Assembly: GCF_000165125.1 (NCBI RefSeq)
Contig: NZ_AEIU01000075.1
Location: 1 to 64,000 of the forward strand
Direction of reading: 5' to 3'
Length of the DNA stretch: 64,000 bases
Origin: Vibrio caribbeanicus ATCC BAA-2122
GTDB taxonomy: Bacteria; Pseudomonadota; Gammaproteobacteria; Enterobacterales; Vibrionaceae
A program made the translations under genes and the position numbers. The notes beneath the pieces are model-generated. The model searched no databases, was not told where the DNA came from, and saw nothing but the letters and a program-made list of their open reading frames with translations. Positions 43,359 through 53,484 of the stretch are shown one piece after another (position 1 is the stretch's first letter; each line of letters opens with the position of its first letter).

Positions 43359-43901
43359 TTGGATCGACTAATACAGATGCTTGAGTCAGACTTTGAGAGA
43401 AAACAGGCGCTGCTTTGTGTCTCATCCTTGTCGTTGCCTCAATGTTATATTGCTGCCGGCTTTTTGCGTAATCTAGTGTGGGATTCGCTGCACAACTACC
43501 GTGTACCGACGCCCCTTAATGATGTTGATGTTGTATATTTTGACCCAACAGAGCAGGAGCCAGATCACTATTTAGCGTACGAAAAATACCTCAGTAATTG
43601 TCTTCCTCACCTGAACTGGCAAGTAAGAAATCAAGCCGTTATGCACAAGAAAAATCACGATCCGGCTTACACGAGTACTTTGGATGCCATGAGTTACTGG
43701 CCAGAGAAAGAGACAGCCGTTGGAGTGAGATTATTAGAAGATGGATGTTATGACTTTATCAGTGCCTTTGGTTTTGAATCACTGCTGGCGGGTAAAGTAT
43801 CTTACAACGATAAGAGAGATAAGCACGTATACCAATCTCGGTTGAAAACCAAGCAATGGCTCAAGAAGTGGCCTCTCCTTGAGCCAGAGCATTATATTTA
43901 A
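43359..43901 (+). CDS. Nucleotidyltransferase-family protein (PF06042/DUF925 type)
   Basis: 180 aa from TTG 43359 (AAGAGAG upstream); ATG 43377 is an alternative. The nucleotidyltransferase core is YIAAGFLRNLVWD then NDVDVVYFDP, with the conserved D-V-D metal pair. The C-terminus ends in WPLLEPEHYI. Substrate unknown. Thirteen bases after the zinc-finger gene, so probably the same operon. Confidence 0.82.
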   Translation: MDRLIQMLESDFERKQALLCVSSLSLPQCYIAAGFLRNLVWDSLHNYRVPTPLNDVDVVYFDPTEQEPDHYLAYEKYLSNCLPHLNWQVRNQAVMHKKNHDPAYTSTLDAMSYWPEKETAVGVRLLEDGCYDFISAFGFESLLAGKVSYNDKRDKHVYQSRLKTKQWLKKWPLLEPEHYI

Positions 43902-45751
43902 CTTATTAGGGTCTGAACTTTTTGTCTGAGTGTTATAGAGTTCTCTTGGTAAGCGACACTTCCGATATTGATACCAATTTTAGACCAAAATCGTCTTGGT
44001 CTAGTCGTCAAGGCGTGCCCGCCTTTGTGGCTAAAAAATGAACCCCACATTCCGTTTAGTGCAATCGCAACAGTTGGCACCGAATTTTCTTTGATTATTT
44101 TGTCAACACCTGAGCGAAATTCACCAAGCTGCCCATCATTGGTTAAACGTCCCTCTGGGAAGATACACACCACTTCATTGTTACTCAGTGCTTCGTTGAT
44201 AGTGATAAAGGCCTGATTATAAGTGGTTTGACATTGTCTTGGTGAACAAATCGGGATGATACCAGCCTGACGGAACACCCATTTTAATAAAGGTATTTCA
44301 CTTATTGATTTATCCATAATAAAACGAATCGGGCGATGAGAAGCTCCCATCAAGATCAAAGCATCAAGGTATGTCACATGGTTAGAGACCAAAAGCGCGG
44401 GCCCTGTAGTGGGAATATTTTTTTGACCTTCGATCTTGACTCGGTACATGATCCGAATCAGAAATGCACTAATAAATCGCAAGGTGAACTTCGACGTTTT
44501 TTTATAAATAATTAGAGCGACAAAGACGTTTAATGTTGCAATCAAGCCGAATAAATCAGCAATGTTACGGTCAAAAATACTCAGGACTAGAATCGAAGTT
44601 AATGCAGCGGCAACCATAAAAAATGCGTTGATAATATTGTTTGCAGCAATCATCTGAGCGCACTTATTTTTGGGGGCTTTACTTTGAACGTAAGTATATA
44701 AAGGCACGATAAAAATACCGCCACTGAGTCCGATAAATAAGATATCGAACATGACACGCAGATGTTCGGTTTTTGCAATGAACAATTGAACACTCAAATA
44801 TTTCTGACCATCAGTGTGTGGTGCCGGCATTGCGTGCAAAAGGTCCGCACTAAACAGAGATACACCAATTAGGGCAAGAGGTATTAAACCGAGCTCAATT
44901 TTATTACGTGATAGTTTTGTATACAGCCAAGAACCCATCGCTATTCCGACGGAAAATAGGGCGAGGAGTAAAGAAACAACGGTGCTATCTCCCAACAAAT
45001 AGTGCATGGTAAAATTAGGGAATTGAGTTAAATAGCTTGCACCGATAAACCAAAACCAACTGATCGCAAGAATAGCGAAACAGATATTTGAGTCATTTTT
45101 GGCTAGCTTTAGGGTCTCAAAAAATCCTAGAAATGGTCTCTGTATGGACTTTTGAGGGCTAGCCTTATGATTGGGTGCTGCAGGGATAAAGTTACTACTG
45201 ATGTAACCGAGTAGAGCAAGAGTAAAAATGCTAAACGCAGCAATCTTATCACCATATGAGGCAGCCGTTATGATACCAGCACTAAGTGTCCCAATAAGAA
45301 TGGAGAGAAACGTACCGACCTCAACCCAAGCGTTGCCTTTGACTAATTCATTTTGTTTTAGTGCTTGAGGCAATAGAGCATATTTTACCGGGCCAAAATA
45401 TGCAGATTGAGTTCCCGTTAAAAAAAGCAGTATCAACATTGTGGTCGCACTTTTCGCTAAGATAGCAACGCCAGCTAATAGCATGATAATTAACTCTGTC
45501 TGTTTTAGCCGTCTAATGAGTTTAGCTTTATCCGAGTTATCAGCAACTTGTCCTGCATGAGAAGAAAACAAGAAGAACGGCAAGATAAACAGGCCCGCTG
45601 CGATGTTTACGAAGAGTTCGCTTGAGCAATATGTTATTTCGACTTGTGAGTAGGTGACGAGTATCAATAAAACATTTTTATACAAGTTGTCATTGATCGC
45701 CCCCAAGCATTGGGTAATAAAAAAAGGGAGAAATCGTTTTGTGGCAAACAT
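43898..45751 (-). CDS. MFS transporter / PlsC acyltransferase fusion (lysophospholipid remodelling)
   Basis: 617 aa from ATG 45751, with AGGAG six bases upstream; the ATG at 45811 lacks a comparable site. Residues 1-about 400 are an MFS transporter of the LplT type (FITQCLGAINDNLYKN, SHAGQVADNSDKAKLI). The C-terminal 200 aa are a 1-acyl-sn-glycerol-3-phosphate acyltransferase (NHVTYLDALIL, the HX4D motif, and VCIFPEGRLTNDG). In E. coli LplT is separate and the Aas protein has an extra acyl-ACP synthetase domain; here that domain is absent. It may flip a lysophospholipid inward and reacylate it. Terminal bases overlap the nucleotidyltransferase stop region (convergent). Confidence 0.88.
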   Translation of the reverse strand: MFATKRFLPFFITQCLGAINDNLYKNVLLILVTYSQVEITYCSSELFVNIAAGLFILPFFLFSSHAGQVADNSDKAKLIRRLKQTELIIMLLAGVAILAKSATTMLILLFLTGTQSAYFGPVKYALLPQALKQNELVKGNAWVEVGTFLSILIGTLSAGIITAASYGDKIAAFSIFTLALLGYISSNFIPAAPNHKASPQKSIQRPFLGFFETLKLAKNDSNICFAILAISWFWFIGASYLTQFPNFTMHYLLGDSTVVSLLLALFSVGIAMGSWLYTKLSRNKIELGLIPLALIGVSLFSADLLHAMPAPHTDGQKYLSVQLFIAKTEHLRVMFDILFIGLSGGIFIVPLYTYVQSKAPKNKCAQMIAANNIINAFFMVAAALTSILVLSIFDRNIADLFGLIATLNVFVALIIYKKTSKFTLRFISAFLIRIMYRVKIEGQKNIPTTGPALLVSNHVTYLDALILMGASHRPIRFIMDKSISEIPLLKWVFRQAGIIPICSPRQCQTTYNQAFITINEALSNNEVVCIFPEGRLTNDGQLGEFRSGVDKIIKENSVPTVAIALNGMWGSFFSHKGGHALTTRPRRFWSKIGINIGSVAYQENSITLRQKVQTLIS

Positions 45752-45855
45752 AGCGGCTCCTCGTTGTTTCGGTATATAGCTATGGAGTGCGCTTATTGTA
45801 TCTGTTTGCATTTCTGCGGCTATAACAGATGATGAAGTCTTATCTAACGAAGCTT

Positions 45856-45878
45856 AAAGTAACGCTATATGTTACTTT
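45856..45878. promoter_or_regulatory. Palindrome upstream of the MFS-PlsC gene
   Basis: aaagtaac / gttacttt with a seven-base centre, about 105 bases before the start codon. It can be a repressor site or an RNA hairpin of the leader. No regulator is assigned. Confidence 0.45.
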
Positions 45879-45895
45879 TATACTGATGAGCTAAA

Positions 45896-45918
45896 AGACG
45901 CCAATGAACTTGGTGTCT
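45896..45918 (-). terminator. Terminator at the end of the XRE regulator gene
   Basis: agacgccaa / ttggtgtct (one G-T-type mismatch) overlaps the stop codon and is followed on the minus strand by ttttag. Confidence 0.65.
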
Positions 45919-46663
45919 AGTCATTGTGTTTGTGCTCTATATCCCTAAAGAGTGGTAAGGTCCATTTTCTAATCGCAACGATAAGTGAAGTTCCATGCTT
46001 TTCATCGATAGTTAGTGACTCATCACTCTGGCAAGAAAGATAGAACTCTTCCACTACCTTGAGTAATTTTTGCTGCATTTTTCTGTTCGTTGGTATGCTC
46101 ATCAGTCCGGTTGCCATGACAAGTTCTTCATCACTGCCGGAAAAGTCGCTGTTGAAAAATGCTTCTTTGACCTGCTGCTGAAAAAAAGCTTGGATTGGTC
46201 CGCCGTGTTGCCATCTAAATGATGGGGAAATACGCAAACGAATTTTATTTTCTGGTAGCAGCTCAATAATATTCAGCCTGTCCAACTCAGCAAGTCTCTG
46301 AATTAACTCAGCCTTTGTAAATTGATATTGCTGTACGATTTGTTGAAACTGGTAACCGTTGATAACACATATAGCAACCAATAGGAGCCGTTTGTCGTCT
46401 ATCAAGCGTTGTTCTTGTTTAAGTGTCAGGGAGGTGATCGTGTTATCTTTGCTGTAAGCTAACTTGAATAACTCTGACATGTCCATGTCGAGCAGCGAGC
46501 ATATACTTTCAAGTCTCTCTAAACTTATTTGGTTACCTTCAGCAAGGAGTCTTTTGACAGAGCCTTCACTTAGCTTTAAATTCTGAGCAATATCACAATA
46601 ACGTAGCCCTCGAGCTTTGAGCTGATTCTTGAGTTCAGTGATGAGTATACGAGTGGACGACAT
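45917..46663 (-). CDS. XRE-family helix-turn-helix regulator
   Basis: 248 aa from ATG 46663, with AGGATCAAT upstream; the open frame to 46765 is a poor start. N-terminal HTH (LRYCDIAQNLKLSEGSVKRLL) within residues 5-70; the rest is a helical domain of unknown role. Divergent from the M4 protease (215 bases), which it may regulate. Confidence 0.82.
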   Translation of the reverse strand: MSSTRILITELKNQLKARGLRYCDIAQNLKLSEGSVKRLLAEGNQISLERLESICSLLDMDMSELFKLAYSKDNTITSLTLKQEQRLIDDKRLLLVAICVINGYQFQQIVQQYQFTKAELIQRLAELDRLNIIELLPENKIRLRISPSFRWQHGGPIQAFFQQQVKEAFFNSDFSGSDEELVMATGLMSIPTNRKMQQKLLKVVEEFYLSCQSDESLTIDEKHGTSLIVAIRKWTLPLFRDIEHKHND

Positions 46664-46877
46664 ATTGATCCTAAGCCCTAAATATCCAAGTGAGATTATC
46701 ATTCTGGCACTGATTAAATTTTGAGTTACCCAGTTTTTCTTACTGAGCTCACAGTTTTTATACATTTTAGGTTTTAATTGTATAGGAAATCGTCTCTCAA
46801 CTTTATCTGCGCCTTTTCATAAACCATCCTTATTAAGTTCATGTTGTCTTACATCGAAATGACTGGGGGTAAGGGGT

Positions 46878-49523
46878 ATGAATCATAGTGTGTGGTTACA
46901 TAGACTTTTGCCTGTCAGCTTAGTTCTAGCGTTCAATATTGAAGCTGCAATTGTTGAAGAGGTGGATGATACAATATTTACCTCGACTACCTCACAAGTC
47001 CAGTCATTATCGAGCGCCACTAATAAAACTGGCTTCTATCCAGTCGAACGTGTTGTTCTTCCTAACGGTAAAGTGAAAGTTAAACATCGACAGTATTATA
47101 TGGGAATTCCTGTTGAAAAAGGCCGAGCCGTTTCTGATGTTGAGAATAATCGTTACGTTAATGCGAAAGGACTCAAAGTTAGCGGCTTGACCTTGGATCA
47201 GCAGGTAACCAAACCCAACCTCACTCACAGTCGAGCCCTCGCGATTCTTAAAGAAAAACACTTCATTAATGTACCCGCTGTCGAAGTCCTTACTCCAGAA
47301 AACGAAAAGTCTGAGCTGATTATTTGGTTAGATACGCAAAACGTTCCAAGACTAATTTATAAAGTTAGCTTCTTTCTGGCTGCAAAGAAGCCAACTCGTC
47401 CACACGCATATATTGATGCGAAATCTGGTCGAATAATCAAAATGTGGGAGGGTCTTGCTCACATCGAAGATCTGGCCACAGGGCCTGGTGGGAATGAAAA
47501 AGTTGGCCAATACACATTTGGAACAGATTACAGTAAATTTAAAATTGATAAGGTAGGTAACACTTGTCGATTAGAAACACCCCGTGTCAAAACTGTAAAT
47601 TTGCATCATGGTACATATGGTTCTTCCGCTTTTTCATATGCTTGTAATGATTCGAACAACTTTAATTCCTTTAAGGCAATTAATGGTGCATTTTCGCCAT
47701 TGAATGATGCTCATTTCTTCGGTCAATTGGTATTTGACATGTACCAAGAGTGGTTGGGTATACCTCCACTTACTTTTCAATTAGTCATGCGAGTTCACTA
47801 CGGGAACAATTATGAGAATGCATTTTGGAATGGAAGCTCTATGACCTTTGGTGATGGCTATTCGCGGTTTTACCCTTTAGTTGATGTTAATGTCTCCGCT
47901 CATGAAGTTAGTCATGGCTTTACCGACCAGAACTCAGACTTGATTTACTCCGGTATGTCAGGGGGAATTAATGAAGCTTTTTCTGATGTCGCCGGTGAAG
48001 CCGCAGAATATTACTGGAAAGGTGACGTTGATTGGCAAGTTGGGCGTGCAATTTTTAAATCAACCGGGGCGCTTCGCTATTTTGAAACTCCCTCGAGAGA
48101 TGGGCGTTCAATTGATCACGCAAATCAATATTATGATGGGTTAGATGTTCATTATTCTAGCGGAGTTTTCAATCGAGCTTTTTATCTGTTGGCGAACATG
48201 CCTGATTGGAACGTCAAAAAAGCATTTGAAGTCTATGCGCTCGCAAATAAACTATATTGGACACCAACAACGACATTTGACCAAGGGGGCTGTGGTGTCA
48301 AGCGAGCCTCCGCGGACATGGGCTATAACACAGACGATGTAGTAAGTGCTTTTTCTCAGGTTGGTGTGAGGTCGTGTTTTTCCGCTACCGAGCTCTCAAG
48401 TGTCAATATTATCAGTAATATAAGTGGAGTCAGAGATTCTGAGCAATTTTACTATTTCAATTTACCTCAAAATACAGAAGCTGCAACATTGACTCTAGCA
48501 GGTGGCAGTGGTGACGCGAATCTCTACTTAAAATACAATAGCTGGCCAACTAAAGATAATTATGATTGTGCGTCGCTTACCTCAAACAATACCGAGACAT
48601 GCAATGTTACCTTACAGGGTAGTGGTGAATATAATGTGCTTATTTTCGGAGAAAGCGAGTACGCCAACGCATCATTAAAGCTAGATGTTGTCGAGTCCCC
48701 CCCAGAAACGCTGAGTGTCGGTCAAACCATTTCAAGTTTGTCTGGTAGCCGTGGCGACGTACTATTTTATAAGTTTGCTTTAAGCGATAATGCTCAGGAG
48801 GTCAAAGTGAGCATTTCTGGAGGAGAAGGGGATGCAGATTTATATCTTAAACGAGGTATGGTGCCTTCAAAGGCTGATTATGATTGTCGCCCCTACTACT
48901 ATGGGAATGATGAGAGTTGCAATGCAATAGGTGAAAGTGGTGATGAGTTTTATATCATGATTGATGGCTATTCCTCCTTTTCAGATGTGGTATTATCATT
49001 GATAGACCAGACCAGCTCTCTGTCTCCCGAAGAATTGGCTGTTCCTATTGATGTACTATCACCCATTTCGGATATTGAGGGTAACCAAGGAGACAAAAGA
49101 TACTATTCTTTCATCATCAATTCAGAAGCTTTCATAGTGCAAAGATCGTTAAAGAGCCTATCGTTTAATTTGTCTGGCGGGATCGGAGACGCTAACCTGT
49201 ATGTAAAAGTGGGTTCTGCGCCGAGTACTTCTGATTATGACTGTCTTTCAGTCTCTGGCTCAAATCAAGAAACCTGCACGATATCAAGAAACCCAGGCAC
49301 TTATTACGTCATGATTTATGGCGCGCAGGCGTTTCAAGGTGCTAAATTATCGGTTTCAAACCAAACCATCGATAGTGCGTCTAGCGATGTTTCTGCCGCT
49401 AGTCGTGGCGGTGGCGGTGGGTTACCACTTTGGTTAGTGTTAGTGCTATCTGTTATATCGTCTTGTCGAACGGTTTCTTCATTTTTGATTGGCTTGAGGT
49501 TGTTTGGTAAAGGTTTACGATAA
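46878..49523 (+). CDS. Secreted M4 metalloprotease (vibriolysin type) with three PPC domains and GlyGly-CTERM tail
   Basis: 881 aa. Signal peptide (about 1-24), an FTP/PepSY-type propeptide to about residue 200, then a thermolysin-like catalytic domain. Zinc motif HEVSHGFTD at 342-350 (His342, Glu343, His346), third ligand Glu366 in GGINEAFSD, and the proton donor His425 in LDVHYSSG. Three PPC (bacterial pre-peptidase C-terminal) domains follow near 515-600, 620-705 and 735-830, each with GGxGDANLY-like repeats. A GlyGly-CTERM tail (RGGGGGLPLWLVLVLSVI) suggests rhombosortase processing and T2SS export. Known relatives degrade host matrix. Confidence 0.92.
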   Translation: MNHSVWLHRLLPVSLVLAFNIEAAIVEEVDDTIFTSTTSQVQSLSSATNKTGFYPVERVVLPNGKVKVKHRQYYMGIPVEKGRAVSDVENNRYVNAKGLKVSGLTLDQQVTKPNLTHSRALAILKEKHFINVPAVEVLTPENEKSELIIWLDTQNVPRLIYKVSFFLAAKKPTRPHAYIDAKSGRIIKMWEGLAHIEDLATGPGGNEKVGQYTFGTDYSKFKIDKVGNTCRLETPRVKTVNLHHGTYGSSAFSYACNDSNNFNSFKAINGAFSPLNDAHFFGQLVFDMYQEWLGIPPLTFQLVMRVHYGNNYENAFWNGSSMTFGDGYSRFYPLVDVNVSAHEVSHGFTDQNSDLIYSGMSGGINEAFSDVAGEAAEYYWKGDVDWQVGRAIFKSTGALRYFETPSRDGRSIDHANQYYDGLDVHYSSGVFNRAFYLLANMPDWNVKKAFEVYALANKLYWTPTTTFDQGGCGVKRASADMGYNTDDVVSAFSQVGVRSCFSATELSSVNIISNISGVRDSEQFYYFNLPQNTEAATLTLAGGSGDANLYLKYNSWPTKDNYDCASLTSNNTETCNVTLQGSGEYNVLIFGESEYANASLKLDVVESPPETLSVGQTISSLSGSRGDVLFYKFALSDNAQEVKVSISGGEGDADLYLKRGMVPSKADYDCRPYYYGNDESCNAIGESGDEFYIMIDGYSSFSDVVLSLIDQTSSLSPEELAVPIDVLSPISDIEGNQGDKRYYSFIINSEAFIVQRSLKSLSFNLSGGIGDANLYVKVGSAPSTSDYDCLSVSGSNQETCTISRNPGTYYVMIYGAQAFQGAKLSVSNQTIDSASSDVSAASRGGGGGLPLWLVLVLSVISSCRTVSSFLIGLRLFGKGLR

Positions 49524-49531
49524 AGATGATT

Positions 49532-49556
49532 AAAGCCAGCGAGGCTGGCTTTTCAG
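49532..49556 (+). terminator. Terminator after the M4 protease
   Basis: aaagccagc / gctggcttttc, a strong GC stem with a T-run. The convergent chemoreceptor ends shortly beyond it. Confidence 0.85.
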
Positions 49557-49580
49557 AGAGACAAGTCAACAACAGACAAA

Positions 49581-50888
49581 TTAATTTTTGTCTATTTTCA
49601 ATTGACCGACTGCATTCGCGACACTCTCCGCTCCCTTGTATATATCATCCATGGTAGAGGAGACTTCAACAATACGGCCATTGGTTTCCTCGGCTATCTT
49701 ATTTACATCGTTCATGGCTTTTGTAATGTCTTCAGTCAACGACATATTTTTGTCTACAACCTGCGTAATTTCTTCGGTTGATTCAGAAGTTCGAGATGCT
49801 AACTGCCTTACCTCATCTGCAACAACCGCAAAACCACGCCCTTGTTCACCTGCTCGCGCAGCTTCTATGGCCGCATTGAGAGCGAGAAGGTTAGTTTGAT
49901 CCGCAATACCACCAATGGTTTTCACGATCTCAGATACATCATTTGATAAGGTACCCAACTCCTCTATTTTGGAGATCGACTTGGTGAGGTTTTCTACCAT
50001 TTTTTGCGAGATACCAACGGTATCCTGAAGAACCTTATTTCCCTCTTGAGCAACTTTGGATGTTTCGACTGATGTGCTGAACGCGATATTGGCAGCTTCT
50101 GCAACCATCTTTTCTCTGTCAACATCTGCGGTGATGTCAGAGGCAAACTTAACGACTTTGTAGATTCGGTGTTTTCCGTCACAGACAGGGCTGTAGGCGG
50201 CTTGAATCCAAACTTCTTGGCCGTGACTATTTTTTCTCAAGAAACGCCCACTAAACGCTTTGCCGCATGACAAATCACGCCAAAAGTTTGGGTTTTGCTG
50301 ATAAAAATCGTCAAAGCAAAACATACGATGATGTTTACCTTGTATCTCTTCGAGTGAATATCCGACCGTCTTTAAAAAGTTATCGTTTGCAGTGAGAATA
50401 GTTCCGTCGGGTTCAAATTCAATCACGGCGAAGTTTTGATTCAGTCCGGTAATTAAATCTCTTTGCGACGCGGCTTGTAAAGTTTTCTCTGTAACGTCGG
50501 AGGCGATTTTCATCACATTGACGACCTTGCCCTTATCATCTCTTATAGGGAAATAGGTTGCTTCAATAAATACTTTATTGCCATCTTTGTCGTAACGCTG
50601 AAAAGTTCCAGATTTTAAGTCACCTTTCGCTAGGTCTGCCCAGAATTTTTGGTAATCACTAGTTCTGGTGTATTCAGAGTTGCAAAATATTCGATGGTGT
50701 TTTCCCTTAACTTCCTCGAGCGTATATCCCATTGCTTTTAGAAAGGAGGGACTCGCTGTTTGGATATTTCCATTAGTATCAAACTCGATACTGGCCAAAG
50801 CTTGATTCAAAGATGCTACGATTTGTTGATATTTGAGTAACTCACTTTCTTGTTCTTCGGACTTCTTATCTTTCTGAAATAACCACAT
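49581..50888 (-). CDS. Cytoplasmic PAS-domain methyl-accepting chemotaxis protein
   Basis: 435 aa, no membrane helices. Two PAS domains, about 20-130 and 145-255, each with the repeated features [16 protein letters not shown] and [20 protein letters not shown] signalling hairpin at about 330-375 ([31 protein letters not shown]) couples to CheA/CheW. The C-terminal methylation helix is shorter than in membrane receptors. GGGGA precedes the start. Likely a soluble receptor for redox or an internal metabolite. Confidence 0.88.
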   Translation of the reverse strand: MWLFQKDKKSEEQESELLKYQQIVASLNQALASIEFDTNGNIQTASPSFLKAMGYTLEEVKGKHHRIFCNSEYTRTSDYQKFWADLAKGDLKSGTFQRYDKDGNKVFIEATYFPIRDDKGKVVNVMKIASDVTEKTLQAASQRDLITGLNQNFAVIEFEPDGTILTANDNFLKTVGYSLEEIQGKHHRMFCFDDFYQQNPNFWRDLSCGKAFSGRFLRKNSHGQEVWIQAAYSPVCDGKHRIYKVVKFASDITADVDREKMVAEAANIAFSTSVETSKVAQEGNKVLQDTVGISQKMVENLTKSISKIEELGTLSNDVSEIVKTIGGIADQTNLLALNAAIEAARAGEQGRGFAVVADEVRQLASRTSESTEEITQVVDKNMSLTEDITKAMNDVNKIAEETNGRIVEVSSTMDDIYKGAESVANAVGQLKIDKN

Positions 50889-51323
50889 AGGTTCCCCGCT
50901 TTATTGGGCACAGCCGCTGCAAAGTACTAATTAGTATAGAACGATATAATTTTTTTTCCGCATCACGCCAGAGAATATAAGTCGCGATTACATTAAGTTT
51001 ATACCGACTTTTAAATTTATACACAAACGTTGAAAAAGTTAGCTGAAGATAACTTGGTCGATAGCATGAAATACAACAAAAGTAGAGCAATAACTCTTAT
51101 TTGGGAATGAGGTCTCATTTGAAATAGAGAGACGTTGTGTGAGTTACATGACACACATGTGGAGCATGGCAAATTAATGAATGATTAAAATGATTATTTT
51201 GCAATTAGCTAAGCCACTTCATATTTTTGAAATTGAATAAGATTCCATAAATGGAACAACAATCATGCCTGCTTAATGTTAAGTGGTGCTCAATAAAACC
51301 TTTACCGTTCAAAGGATTTGTAT
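50889..51323. other. Spacer between chemoreceptor and subtilase
   Basis: 435 bases; the two genes point away from each other, so it must contain both promoters. AT-rich; no RNA gene or known operator recognised. Confidence 0.4.
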
Positions 51324-52907
51324 ATGTATAACAAAACGCTCAGTTGTTGTATTGCATCGGCTTTACTCATTTCATCCGCCCCGCTTTTTGCTCAGCAGAA
51401 AGTGGAAAGTACACTTTCTTCACAGGAAAGCCTCGTTGCTCCTCTATTCCATGCTCCTGAAAGTGCAGCAATTAAAGGCAGCTATATCGTTGTTCTAAAA
51501 CAACCGACTTCAATGACGGCTGGCACAGAATCTTTGGAGCTTTATACCCAAAATACAGCACAATTTCTGGCCGATCAAAATGCGTTCAAGATCAACAGAG
51601 TGTTTGGCAGTGCTCTAAGCGCATTCACTGCAAATTTGGATGCAAAGCAACTCAAATCACTGCGTAGCGACCCAACGGTTGATTTTATTGAACAAGATCA
51701 GACTATCACGCTTGATCCTGTAATATCGAATAATGCTTCTCAGGCCAATGCTGTTTGGGGATTAGACCGAATTGATCAGAGAGACCTGCCTCTCAGCGGT
51801 AGTTACGATTATAACTATGACGGGACTGGTGTGACGGCGTATGTTATTGATACTGGTGTCACTAATACGCACAGTGAATTCGGTGGACGATCAACGTCAG
51901 GTTATGATTTTGTGGATAACGATAATGATGCATCAGATTGTAATGGGCACGGTACTCATGTAGCTGGCACCATAGGCGGTGCCCAATATGGAGTGGCTAA
52001 AAATGTCAATATTGTCGGTGTGCGAGTTCTGAGCTGTAGAGGTTCAGGAACAACTTCTGGTGTGATTGGCGGGGTTGATTGGGTTGCTGAAAATGCAAGT
52101 GGCCCCTCTGTTGCCAATATGAGTCTTGGCGGTGGCATTTCGAATGCGCTAGACCAAGCTGTTGCAAATGCAGTTCAATCAGGTGTTAGCTTTTTACTTG
52201 CAGCTGGTAACTCAAATGCTGACGCATGTAATTCGTCTCCAGCGAGAGAATCTACTGGCGTTACTGTAGGCTCAACAACGAACCGAGACCGTCGTTCGAG
52301 TTTCTCCAACTGGGGAAGCTGTGTAGACGTATTTGCTCCTGGATCAGATATAAAATCGGCATGGTATGACGGTGGTTATAAAACAATAAGTGGTACTTCA
52401 ATGGCTACTCCGCATGTTGCTGGTGTAGCTGCGCTGTATCTTCAAGAAAAAGGAAATTTATCTCCTGCTGAATTATCGAGCCTAATCAGCCAAAGGGCGA
52501 GTGTGGGTAAGGTAAGTGATACTAAGGGAACGACGAATAAGTTGTTATATAGCCAAAACGGTAGCGGGTGTGGCAATGACTGCCCACCTCCACCACCGCC
52601 AGAGGGTAAATTGGATAACGGCGTGCCAGTGACCAACTTGCAGGCAAGTCGCGGTCAACAGAAAGAATACTTTATCGATGTTAATGCAGGAAACACGCTT
52701 AAGGTAACTCTTAATGGCGGTAGTGGAGATGCTGATCTGTATGTCCGCCATGGTGCAAAGCCCACAACGAGTCAGTGGGACTGTAGGCCTTATCGTTACG
52801 GTAATAACGAAGTCTGCACTATTTCGAACACTCAAGCAGGGCGCTATCATATCATGCTAAATGCATATAGTGCTTACAATGGAGCCACACTAGTGGCAAG
52901 CTACTAA
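51324..52907 (+). CDS. Secreted subtilisin-like (S8) protease with I9 propeptide and PPC domain
   Basis: 527 aa from ATG 51324, with AAAGGA seven bases upstream; a TTG two codons earlier is unlikely. Signal peptide ends near SAPLFAQQ, then an I9 propeptide (SYIVVLKQPTSM), then an S8 domain of proteinase-K type. Catalytic residues are in VIDTGVTNTHSEFG (Asp), NGHGTHVAGTIGG (His) and GTSMATPHVAG (Ser). A PPPPPP linker joins a C-terminal PPC domain (GSGDADLYVRHGAKPTTSQWDC). A likely extracellular serine protease with the same PPC type as the M4 enzyme. Confidence 0.92.
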   Translation: MYNKTLSCCIASALLISSAPLFAQQKVESTLSSQESLVAPLFHAPESAAIKGSYIVVLKQPTSMTAGTESLELYTQNTAQFLADQNAFKINRVFGSALSAFTANLDAKQLKSLRSDPTVDFIEQDQTITLDPVISNNASQANAVWGLDRIDQRDLPLSGSYDYNYDGTGVTAYVIDTGVTNTHSEFGGRSTSGYDFVDNDNDASDCNGHGTHVAGTIGGAQYGVAKNVNIVGVRVLSCRGSGTTSGVIGGVDWVAENASGPSVANMSLGGGISNALDQAVANAVQSGVSFLLAAGNSNADACNSSPARESTGVTVGSTTNRDRRSSFSNWGSCVDVFAPGSDIKSAWYDGGYKTISGTSMATPHVAGVAALYLQEKGNLSPAELSSLISQRASVGKVSDTKGTTNKLLYSQNGSGCGNDCPPPPPPEGKLDNGVPVTNLQASRGQQKEYFIDVNAGNTLKVTLNGGSGDADLYVRHGAKPTTSQWDCRPYRYGNNEVCTISNTQAGRYHIMLNAYSAYNGATLVASY

Positions 52908-53484
52908 TACGAAGCAACATAAACTATCGGAAATAGTCAGCCTATCCTTGGGTTGGCTATTTTTATTCATTTAGCACCAGTTTATTCACCTTACTTGGTG
53001 CTTTTTTTAAGCATAATTATCTATTTTTTCGTCGTTTTTTAAACACGTCACTTTCTTCAAGTTATCGACAACAATGCTACTTTTGTTCACTTATTGTTCT
53101 CACTTATCGTTTTTTCGACGTATTTTTATGCATTTTTTGCTTTTTCACGTGATCTAAATCTAGATATTAATACTCAAGTCACATTTTATTAACACAAATA
53201 TTTTTATTTTTAACATTAGTGCTATTAATGGTTTTCTCATTAGTCAGGTGGGCGCTGGTGAGTATAAATTCAGATTATGCAGTAATACATTCACTGTCCT
53301 TTTCTCCCTTGTTTACAAAAGGGAGAGGAAAGCAGCTCTATGTTGTAGACAAAGTCATCAAGGATCGATAAAAACGCCACTGTTTTGTTAAGGAAAACGC
53401 ATGTCATTTGGACGACATGATGTGGGCATATTTGGTGATTAGTATTGATTTGCTTAGTATTAGTATCATGACAGGACGTAAAAT
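52908..53484. other. Intergenic region upstream of the RTX operon
   Basis: 577 bases. It holds the subtilase terminator, a second hairpin with a seven-T tail (agcacca / tggtgct, 52973-53009), an inverted repeat ctccctt / aagggag at 53304-53325, and an inverted repeat catgtc / gacatg at 53400-53419 about 65 bases before the RTX start. One of the last two may be a regulatory site of the toxin operon; none matches a site I can name. Confidence 0.45.
52931..52967 (+). terminator. Terminator after the subtilase
   Basis: aatagtcagcc / ggttggctattttta forms a hairpin with a T-run directly after the gene. Confidence 0.8.
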
